From positions 1-27,403 of IMG/VR virus record IMGVR_UViG_3300010354_000498: DNA of 27,403 bases; one strand, written 5' to 3'. Position numbers and translations under genes: made by a program. This document shows, piece by piece, positions 1 to 6,224 of this stretch. The DNA comes from a virus. Under the pieces are notes generated by a model that saw only the letters and a program-made list of their open reading frames with translations, had not been told where the DNA came from and ran no database searches. Every line of letters starts with the position of its first letter. The stretch's first letter is position 1.

Positions 1-1057
1 CATCTGTTTTTATTGCTGCACTTTGTAGAAATCCAGCAAAAGGTTGTTTCCAATTGTTTCCTCCTGCAAAAGTTGTAACTGGTGTGTTTCTAAAAGTTCC
101 AAATGTAACTCCAATTCCTAGTTCTCCATTATCATTATCTCCCCAAACCCATAAAGATCCATCAGTTTTAGTCGCCAAAATTACAGAATATCCACAACTT
201 ACAGATTTCCAATCACTTCCTCCCGCAAATGTAGTTACTGGAGTTGATCTTGAATCAAATCCAAAGGGTAAATTCATACCCAATGCTCCCTGATTTCCAT
301 CACTTCCCCATACCCATAAAGTTCCATCGGACTTAATTGCAGATGAAACATTACTTCCCGCGCTGATAGTTTTCCAATTATTTGCTCCTCCAAAAACTTG
401 AGTTGGAGTAGATCTATGAGGTCCTCCATTAGTCCCTAATCTTCCTGCCACACTATATCCAAATGCCCATAAAGTACCATCTGTTTTTAATGCTAAAGTG
501 AAGTCTCCTTTACAAGAAACTTGTTTCCAATCATTTCCTCCAGCAAATGTTGTTACTGGAGTTGATCTTTGAACATTTGTATTATCTCCAAGTTGACCAT
601 AAGTATTATAACCCCAAGTCCATAAAGTTCCATCAGTCTTGATTGCGGCAGCATGAATTTGTCCAAACGAAATTTGTCTCCAATTATTTCCACCACCAAA
701 TATAGTTGTAGGAGTAAGTACCTGGAAAAGTGTTCCTTGATTTAAACCAAGTTGCCCATTTCCGTTTTGACCCCAAACCCATAGAGACCCATCATTTTTA
801 ATTCCTCCCGCATAAATGTTACCTACAGAAACTTGTTTCCAATTTGCCCCTCCAGCAAATGTAGTTATCGGAGTAGATCTGTTTGATGTAGTATTATGTC
901 CTAAAGTATAAGATATTCCCCAACCCCACAATTCTGGAGTAATATACTGATTAGCAATATTTAAATAATACTCATTAAAGCGTTCTTTAGTGAGTAATTT
1001 AGAACCTAAGTCTACTCCATCAGATCCTATGAAGTTAGTACTATACGTTGAGATCAT
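1..1057 (-). CDS. RCC1-repeat beta-propeller virion protein, third copy (3' end outside window)
   Basis: Translation from the ATG at 1057-1055 gives at least 352 residues with no stop before the window edge, so the C-terminus is missing. After a roughly 40-residue N-terminal segment (GSDGVDLGSK...TKERFNEYYLN), RCC1-type units follow, each with a [SN]TPVTTFAGG.NWKQ strand, a variable loop, an AAIKTDG turn and an LW.WG strand. Six LW.WG/LWAFG strands are visible and a seventh begins at the edge, as expected for a seven-bladed propeller. RCC1 folds bind partners in cells; in a phage tail locus a receptor-binding or virion-decorating role is the natural inference. The start overlaps the end of the DUF4376-type gene by 17 nt, so the two are probably translationally coupled. 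Its N-terminus differs from the two other RCC1 genes nearby, suggesting a different docking site or an older duplication. It has no late promoter of its own. Confidence 0.85.
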   Translation of the reverse strand, partial: MISTYSTNFIGSDGVDLGSKLLTKERFNEYYLNIANQYITPELWGWGISYTLGHNTTSNRSTPITTFAGGANWKQVSVGNIYAGGIKNDGSLWVWGQNGNGQLGLNQGTLFQVLTPTTIFGGGNNWRQISFGQIHAAAIKTDGTLWTWGYNTYGQLGDNTNVQRSTPVTTFAGGNDWKQVSCKGDFTLALKTDGTLWAFGYSVAGRLGTNGGPHRSTPTQVFGGANNWKTISAGSNVSSAIKSDGTLWVWGSDGNQGALGMNLPFGFDSRSTPVTTFAGGSDWKSVSCGYSVILATKTDGSLWVWGDNDNGELGIGVTFGTFRNTPVTTFAGGNNWKQPFAGFLQSAAIKTD

Positions 1058-1709
1058 TTAGTCTTTCCTCAATAGGGAGAATAGGAGATCTGATCTCAAC
1101 TTCATATACTTCATCTATTGTTTGACAAGCATCAATCTCTTGATTCTTTGATAATTCCCAATCAAATGCCTCTTGAACTTTAAGATCTATTTGCTGAAGA
1201 ATGTATTCAATATCTGCTTTTGTAACTTCTACCCAAAGATCATTTCCAAACTTAAAGTTATAAGGTCCATTGCCACTCATTGCTTTTGATGCTAAAGCAA
1301 GTCTATTATCTCTACTTGTAGATACTGTTACCTCAGTTCCTTGAACTGTAATAGTAATTGTTGTATTTTCTTTCTCTCTTCTTACTGGAGCAACTTCTGT
1401 TTTTCTTTCTGCCTTTACTTGCTCTAAAGACTTATCTCTAGTGCCATAAAGAAATACTATTTCTTTTTCATAAATCTGAACTTCTGGTCCAGAATGTTCA
1501 TGGTATCTTGGATTATAAAATGGAGAATACTCATTTCTTGCTGGAAGAATTCTTACGTTCTCATTAATCTGAATTGGAACATTTGCCTCACTTGCAGATG
1601 AAACTCTATAATCTAGTTCTAGTTCATTTTCCAGAACTGAATTGATCATTCTATAGTTGAATGGAATTGGTCCCAATAAGACCATTGAGCCGTCTACTAA
1701 AGCGTACAT
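1041..1709 (-). CDS. DUF4376-type tail-fibre assembly protein
   Basis: This 222-aa protein has an N-terminal region of about 100 residues without a recognisable fold. A C-terminal part (about residues 103-205) then has the DUF4376 pattern: a basic stretch of alternating Lys/Glu, a short beta segment (TITITVQGTEVTVSTSRDNR), a hydrophobic core with F..G..LWVEVTKADI, and a final helix with two further short acidic segments. In other phages this domain is typical of tail-fibre assembly proteins encoded just beside fibre genes. It lies between the second and third RCC1 propeller genes, so it may fold or attach one of them, probably the one whose start it overlaps. A late-promoter motif, CTAAATA, lies 15 bp upstream and includes the stop codon of the preceding gene. 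I see no clear Shine-Dalgarno sequence before the ATG. The family call rests on pattern memory, not on a search. Confidence 0.7.
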   Translation of the reverse strand: MYALVDGSMVLLGPIPFNYRMINSVLENELELDYRVSSASEANVPIQINENVRILPARNEYSPFYNPRYHEHSGPEVQIYEKEIVFLYGTRDKSLEQVKAERKTEVAPVRREKENTTITITVQGTEVTVSTSRDNRLALASKAMSGNGPYNFKFGNDLWVEVTKADIEYILQQIDLKVQEAFDWELSKNQEIDACQTIDEVYEVEIRSPILPIEERLNDLNV

Positions 1710-1723
1710 ATACTTTTTTTAAT

Positions 1724-1730
1724 TATTTAG
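1724..1730 (-). promoter_or_regulatory. Late promoter CTAAATA before the DUF4376-type gene
   Basis: On the minus strand the context is ACTAAATAAT, a one-base variant of the T4 late octamer core. The motif contains the TAA stop of the 395-aa RCC1 gene, so stop and promoter share bases. The same ACTAAATAAT string precedes the 1754-aa gene, which supports its being a real variant. Confidence 0.5.
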
Positions 1731-2914
1731 TATTCTGGTCCTGATGCTATTGCTCCAGTTCTATCACCTGCACAAGAAACTTGCTTCCAATTATTTCCAC
1801 CAGCAAATGTAGTTACTGGAGTTGATCTAACTCCCTGTTGATTTATTCCAAGTGATATCGAAGAATTTCTTCCCCAACTCCACAAGGTTCCATCAGTTTT
1901 AATTGCTGCAGTATATTCATAACCACATTCAACTTGTTTCCAATTATTTCCACCAGCAAATGTTGTAACGGGAGTAGATCTTTCTCTACTATCATTGGTT
2001 CCAAGTTGACCATAAGAGTTTCTACCCCAAACCCATAAAGTTCCATCAGTTTTAATTGCTGCGGTGAAATTAAAACCACATGCAACTTGTTTCCAATTAT
2101 TTCCTCCAGCGAATGTAGTTGTAGGTGTAGATATATCAACTAATCTAAAATTGATTCCCATATTTCCATAAGTATTTAATCCCCATGTCCACAGAGATCC
2201 ATCAGTTTTAATTGCTGCAGTATGATAATCTCCACAGGCAACTTGTTTCCAATCATTTCCTCCAGCGAATGTAGTTATTGGTGTAGATCTGGAAATAGTA
2301 ATATTTGCTCCTAATTGTCCACCATCATTTCTCCCCCATAACCATAAAGTTCCATCGGTTTTAACAGCCGCGACATGTTGATTACCACAAGAAACTTGTT
2401 TCCAATCATTTCCTCCAGCAAATGTAGTTACTGGAGTTGATCTACCAAATACTGGAGTTCCTATATTAATTCCAAGTTGTCCCTCACCAGTCTCTCCCCA
2501 AGTCCATAAAGTTCCATCAGTTTTAATTGCTGCGCTATGATTTACTACACCTATGCTTACTTGTTTCCAGTTGAATCCGCCCGCAAATGTGGTAACTGGT
2601 GTAGATCTGGCAATAGTATTGTTTGTTCCTAATGCTCCATTATAATTACTTCCCCAAATCCATAAAGATCCATCAGTTTTAATTGCTGCAGATTGTGATC
2701 CATTAAAAGAAACTTGTTTCCAATCAGTACCACCCGCTAATGTAGTTACTGGAGTTGATCTTAAAAGTTCTATGTTGTTAATACCAAGAGTTCCTTGATT
2801 TCTTCCCCAAACCCAAAGTTGATCACCGATCCATTGGTCTACTAACCAGGATTCTGTTATAAATGATTCGTTTTCTATGTCTCCATCTGGAGTTCTAAAG
2901 TTGTTTATTGGCAT
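1727..2914 (-). CDS. RCC1-repeat seven-bladed propeller virion protein (395 aa)
   Basis: Residues 1-34 form an adaptor (FRTPDGDIENESFITE.WLVDQWIGDQLW) almost identical to that of the gene just upstream. The rest is seven RCC1 units of about 52 residues with strands LWVWG, LWIWG, LWTWG, LWLWG, LWTWG, LWVWG and LWSWG. The chain opens with half a blade (QLWVWG) and ends with the complementary half (...DRTGAIASGPEY), the usual way of closing a propeller. Variation is concentrated in two loops per unit: after KQV and after W.WG. The scaffold STPVTTFAGG.NWKQV and AAIKTDG is nearly constant. The start lies 1 nt after the TAA of the 390-aa paralogue, so it is probably read by coupled translation; I see no separate promoter. 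The likely location is on fibre tips or the capsid, with ligand unknown. A role as a nucleotide-exchange factor like eukaryotic RCC1 is not implied. Confidence 0.9.
   Translation of the reverse strand: MPINNFRTPDGDIENESFITESWLVDQWIGDQLWVWGRNQGTLGINNIELLRSTPVTTLAGGTDWKQVSFNGSQSAAIKTDGSLWIWGSNYNGALGTNNTIARSTPVTTFAGGFNWKQVSIGVVNHSAAIKTDGTLWTWGETGEGQLGINIGTPVFGRSTPVTTFAGGNDWKQVSCGNQHVAAVKTDGTLWLWGRNDGGQLGANITISRSTPITTFAGGNDWKQVACGDYHTAAIKTDGSLWTWGLNTYGNMGINFRLVDISTPTTTFAGGNNWKQVACGFNFTAAIKTDGTLWVWGRNSYGQLGTNDSRERSTPVTTFAGGNNWKQVECGYEYTAAIKTDGTLWSWGRNSSISLGINQQGVRSTPVTTFAGGNNWKQVSCAGDRTGAIASGPEY
2813..2914 (-). repeat. Duplicated adaptor segment, copy A
   Basis: These are the first 34 codons of the 395-aa RCC1 gene. 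They match 3987-4088 closely, including a run of more than 40 identical bases around the codons for FRTPDGDIENESFI. This indicates tandem gene duplication and gives a substrate for recombination that would delete or swap a whole propeller. Confidence 0.9.
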
Positions 2915-2915
2915 T

Positions 2916-4088
2916 TTAGTAATCTGGTCCTGATGTTACTGCCATAACATGAAAATATCCATTATCAATTTGTTTCCAATTGGTTCCTCCAGCAAATGTT
3001 GTGACTGGAGTGTTTCTTTGAATTGTTGTATTGTTTCCTAATTCTCCATAATTATTTTCTCCCCAAGTCCATAAGGTTCCATCAGTTTTGATTGCAGATA
3101 GTATTCTTCCTCCAACCGAAACTTGTTTCCAATTAGTTCCTCCAGCAAATGTGGTGACTGGAGTGGATCTAGTGGTTGTTGTATTGTCTCCTAATTGTCC
3201 ATATCCACCATAACCCCAAGACCATAAGGTTCCATCAGTTTTGATTGCAGCAGTATGACCATTTCTACCACTCACTTGTTTCCAATTAGTTCCTCCAGCA
3301 AATGTAGTGACTGGAGTTGATCTTTGGGTTGTATCATTGGTTCCAAGTTGTCCAGTATTATTAGTACCCCAAGTCCATAAAGTGCCATCAGTTTTGATTG
3401 CTGCTATATTATTATCTGTACAACTAACTTGTTTCCAATTGGTTCCTCCAGCAAATGTTGTGACTGGAGTGGATCTATCGATTGCTGTATTGTCTCCTAA
3501 TCCTGCATTAACATTTTTCCCCCAGACCCATAAAGTTTCATCGGTTTTGATTGCTGCTATCTGAGTACCACTACAACTTACTTGTTTCCAATTGGTTCCT
3601 CCAGCAAATGTTGTGACTGGAGTGGATCTAGTGGTTGTTGTATTGTCTCCTAATTGTCCAAATCCACCACGTCCCCAAGTCCATAAAGTTCCATCGGTTT
3701 TAATTGCTGCTGTAAAATTAAATCCACAAGAAACTTGTTTCCAATTGGTTCCTCCAGCAAATGTTGTGACTGGAGTGGATCTAGTGGTTGTTGTATTGTC
3801 TCCTAGTGCTGCATCAGAATTTCTCCCCCAAACCCAAAGAGTTCCATCGATTTTGATTGCTGCTGTATGATAAGCACCACAAGCAACTTGTTTCCAATAA
3901 TTTCCACTTGCAAATGTTGTAACTGGAGTGCTTCTAGATATTGTGTTATTAATCCCAAGTTGACCGTAAGCATTAGATCCCCATCCCCATAATTGATCAC
4001 CAATCCATTGGTCTACTAACCACTCTTCAGTGATAAATGATTCGTTTTCTATGTCTCCATCTGGAGTTCTAAAGTCATTCCTTGTCAT
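2916..4088 (-). CDS. RCC1-repeat seven-bladed propeller virion protein (390 aa)
   Basis: This 390-aa protein is a paralogue of its downstream neighbour, with the same 34-residue adaptor (4 substitutions) and seven RCC1 units (LWGWG, LWVWG, LWTWG, LWVWG, LWTWG, LWSWG, LWTWG). Blades within it are closer to each other than blades of the other two copies: the string DNTTTTRSTPVTTFAGGTNW recurs three times, and the DNA of those blades is almost the same. That suggests recent unit duplication or gene conversion. Loops after WKQV (for example CGFNFT, CSGTQI, CTDNNI, GRNGHT) differ in every blade. The start codon lies inside the end of the S74-fibre gene (14-nt overlap), which links the propeller to that fibre in expression and perhaps in assembly. 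A cell-surface ligand-binding role is inferred from fold and context only. Confidence 0.9.
   Translation of the reverse strand: MTRNDFRTPDGDIENESFITEEWLVDQWIGDQLWGWGSNAYGQLGINNTISRSTPVTTFASGNYWKQVACGAYHTAAIKIDGTLWVWGRNSDAALGDNTTTTRSTPVTTFAGGTNWKQVSCGFNFTAAIKTDGTLWTWGRGGFGQLGDNTTTTRSTPVTTFAGGTNWKQVSCSGTQIAAIKTDETLWVWGKNVNAGLGDNTAIDRSTPVTTFAGGTNWKQVSCTDNNIAAIKTDGTLWTWGTNNTGQLGTNDTTQRSTPVTTFAGGTNWKQVSGRNGHTAAIKTDGTLWSWGYGGYGQLGDNTTTTRSTPVTTFAGGTNWKQVSVGGRILSAIKTDGTLWTWGENNYGELGNNTTIQRNTPVTTFAGGTNWKQIDNGYFHVMAVTSGPDY
3987..4088 (-). repeat. Duplicated adaptor segment, copy B
   Basis: These are the first 34 codons of the 390-aa RCC1 gene, the partner of 2813-2914. Only residues 2, 3, 5 and 22 differ in the encoded peptide. 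The distance between copies (1174 bp) is one full gene, as expected for a head-to-tail duplication. Confidence 0.9.
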
Positions 4089-6192
4089 TTAGACGCGCCT
4101 CTAGATCATCAATTCTCTTTTGCTGATCTTTAATCGCCTCTATAAGAACTCCAATCAGCATGTCATAGCAAACTGACTTCATTCCTTCAGGATCTGTCTT
4201 AACTGCTTCTGGTAATACCTTTTCAACATCTTGTGCAACAACACCTACTGAAGGATCGCCACCGTCTTTCCAATTAAATCTTACACCCTTAATTTCATTT
4301 AAGATTACAAATGGATCATCAATTGTTTCTATATTTGCTTTAAGTCTTTCATCAGAAGTTGAAGTAAATGTATTTGCATACATTACTCCAGCAGTATCAA
4401 GTCGTGCGGTGATTGGTTGTTCTGTTCCTAATGTTCCAATACCAGTTCTAAATAGCAATTCACCGCCATATACTGAAGATCCACCACCTACAAAATCAAT
4501 CTGCCCTCCTCTTTGTCCTGCAGAAGTAAGAGCACCTGCAAATATTGAAAGTCTTCCTGAGTTATTTGCTGAAAAAATAGTTGTTGGAGTTGATACACTA
4601 TTTGAAGTTACAAGAAGATGTCCTACCCCTCCAGGATTTGATACTCCACCTACAAATGTTGATCTTGCAACGTTTGCTAAAGTAACTGCTAATCCTACGT
4701 TAAAGTATCCGCCAAAATATACATTACTATTTCCAAAATCTACTTGAGTAGATCCATTAATAACAGTAGTATTAAATCCTACAACACCATCAAAGTATGA
4801 ATTTCCTTGAACGTGAAGATCAGTAATTGGATTGGTAGTTCCAATTCCAACCCCATTATCCATACACATTCTAAGAGATAGTGCAGTTCCTGGATTTGCT
4901 GATTTTGTATAGAAATTTAAAGATCCAATGGAATCAGTTCCTGTTCTTCTATGAACAATAGCAGCACCAATTTTTTCATGAAGAGTGCTGACACCAAAAG
5001 ATAAACCTGACCAAGTTCCATTTGTTGTTGTTGGATTATTTAATAATAACTGGAATGGTTGAGGATTTCCTCCAGTGATAAAGGTATCATCAACATTGTT
5101 ACGTTTAGATATCTCTACATGAGATACTGGAGTAATTGTTCCAATTCCAACAGAACCAATTCCAGATACTGTATAAATTGATGTTCCGCTAGTTCCTACT
5201 GATAGGGATGCTGTAGTGGTAAATCCAGATACTACTAGAGATGGTGTAGTAGTAACTCCAGAAGAACTTAAGTGAGTTGCAAATAAATTACCAGTAACTG
5301 TCGATCCAGTGCTAATAGTTTCAAATTTTTTAGATCCGCCAAAATATAATTCAGATCCTGCATTATGCGTAAATCTAGCAAGAGTAGCAATACCAACTCT
5401 TTCTAATGAAATAGAGTTACCATTATCTGCTCCAAGAATTAATTTACCAAGTCCATTTGAGATCAGAGCATTAGATCCATCATGATTGATATTGAAAGAT
5501 GATGAATTAAAACGAAGTTGGTTTGAACCAAAAATATCTACCGCTGCATTGAAAGTGCTGACACCACTAGCATTTATTCCAGAAACTGAAATACTTGGAG
5601 TTCCTGTTAATCCTTGAGAAGTTGTGGATATTCCTGAAGATGCAGCATAGTCAACTCCAGAAGTAATTGTTATACTGTTTGCTGCTAAGATTCCAGAAAT
5701 AGTAGTATTTCCAGATACGTTTAAACTTGAATTTATATTGACATTTTTTAATGAAGTTCCAATTCCAACTGATCCGTCACTATCTATCTTTAATATTGTT
5801 GCTCCAACACCAACATCAAGAGAATTAAAAGTGGAAACTCCAACAACTCTAAAGTTAGTAACACTTGTAATTCCTGTTAGATTTGCTTGTTTATTTACAG
5901 TTAAATTGTCAATTACATCTAAAAACCCAGTAGTTGTTACGCCAGATACTCTAAGATCACTTGCAATTCCTAAACGAGTTCCGATTGAAACACTTGCACC
6001 AACACTTACACTACCACCAACCACTAAATCTGTGCTTACTCTAGCATCTCCAATAAGATCAATTTTTCTTTGAGGGACTGTTGATCCAATACCAATATTT
6101 TGGTTAGTATCACTCTTAATATTAATATGACGAGATTGGTCTAAAACCTCAATTAGAGTAGCAAGTTGTGATAGTTCTCTATTATTTGTCAT
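4075..6192 (-). CDS. Tail fibre with C-terminal S74 intramolecular chaperone (endosialidase type)
   Basis: This 705-aa protein begins with a short helical segment (ELSQLATLIEVLDQSRHINI). Next comes a long fibre shaft of phrases such as VGIGT, SGVSTFN and LSVGTSG, typical of trimeric beta fibres that record repeated turns. Residues about 607-705 are a peptidase S74 domain: the S-DERLKANIETI signature, a FNWKDGG segment, SVGVVAQDVEKVLPEAV and a C-terminal coiled coil (AIKDQQKRIDDLEARL). In characterised S74 proteins a Ser-Lys dyad in this signature cuts the chain just before the Ser, releasing the chaperone once the trimer has folded. Ser, Asp and Lys are all present here, so autocleavage near residue 608 is expected. 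A late promoter AATAAATA lies 25 bp upstream. The stop overlaps the first RCC1 gene. Confidence 0.9.
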   Translation of the reverse strand: MTNNRELSQLATLIEVLDQSRHINIKSDTNQNIGIGSTVPQRKIDLIGDARVSTDLVVGGSVSVGASVSIGTRLGIASDLRVSGVTTTGFLDVIDNLTVNKQANLTGITSVTNFRVVGVSTFNSLDVGVGATILKIDSDGSVGIGTSLKNVNINSSLNVSGNTTISGILAANSITITSGVDYAASSGISTTSQGLTGTPSISVSGINASGVSTFNAAVDIFGSNQLRFNSSSFNINHDGSNALISNGLGKLILGADNGNSISLERVGIATLARFTHNAGSELYFGGSKKFETISTGSTVTGNLFATHLSSSGVTTTPSLVVSGFTTTASLSVGTSGTSIYTVSGIGSVGIGTITPVSHVEISKRNNVDDTFITGGNPQPFQLLLNNPTTTNGTWSGLSFGVSTLHEKIGAAIVHRRTGTDSIGSLNFYTKSANPGTALSLRMCMDNGVGIGTTNPITDLHVQGNSYFDGVVGFNTTVINGSTQVDFGNSNVYFGGYFNVGLAVTLANVARSTFVGGVSNPGGVGHLLVTSNSVSTPTTIFSANNSGRLSIFAGALTSAGQRGGQIDFVGGGSSVYGGELLFRTGIGTLGTEQPITARLDTAGVMYANTFTSTSDERLKANIETIDDPFVILNEIKGVRFNWKDGGDPSVGVVAQDVEKVLPEAVKTDPEGMKSVCYDMLIGVLIEAIKDQQKRIDDLEARLNDKE

Positions 6193-6216
6193 TCTACTGA
6201 GGACTTTTTATAGGAT

Positions 6217-6224
6217 TATTTATT
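6217..6224 (-). promoter_or_regulatory. Late promoter AATAAATA before the S74 fibre gene
   Basis: This minus-strand octamer differs from the T4 late consensus TATAAATA only at the first base. It overlaps the stop of the 886-aa fibre gene and lies 25 bp from the ATG at 6192. Confidence 0.6.

Noticed and set aside
1112-1150. Plus-strand TTGACA near 1120 as an antisense promoter
   Set aside because: No acceptable -10 hexamer follows at 16-18 bp; the match is inside a coding region and expected by chance.
54-4003. Plus-strand and alternate-frame ORFs across the RCC1 genes (for example 54-293 +, 3307-3564 +, 1843-2139 -)
   Set aside because: They lie antisense to, or in another frame of, long repeat-coding genes. 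Their repeated sequences are only the shadow of the RCC1 repeats, and no ribosome site or promoter was found.
1727-4088. CRISPR array or tandem satellite from the regular 153-156-bp repeats
   Set aside because: The periodicity is that of RCC1 blades in open reading frames; repeat and spacer lengths do not fit CRISPR and all units are coding.
1-4088. RCC1 proteins as eukaryote-like guanine-nucleotide exchange factors
   Set aside because: Only the propeller repeat is shared; the location among fibre genes and the phage-type adaptor point to a virion role.
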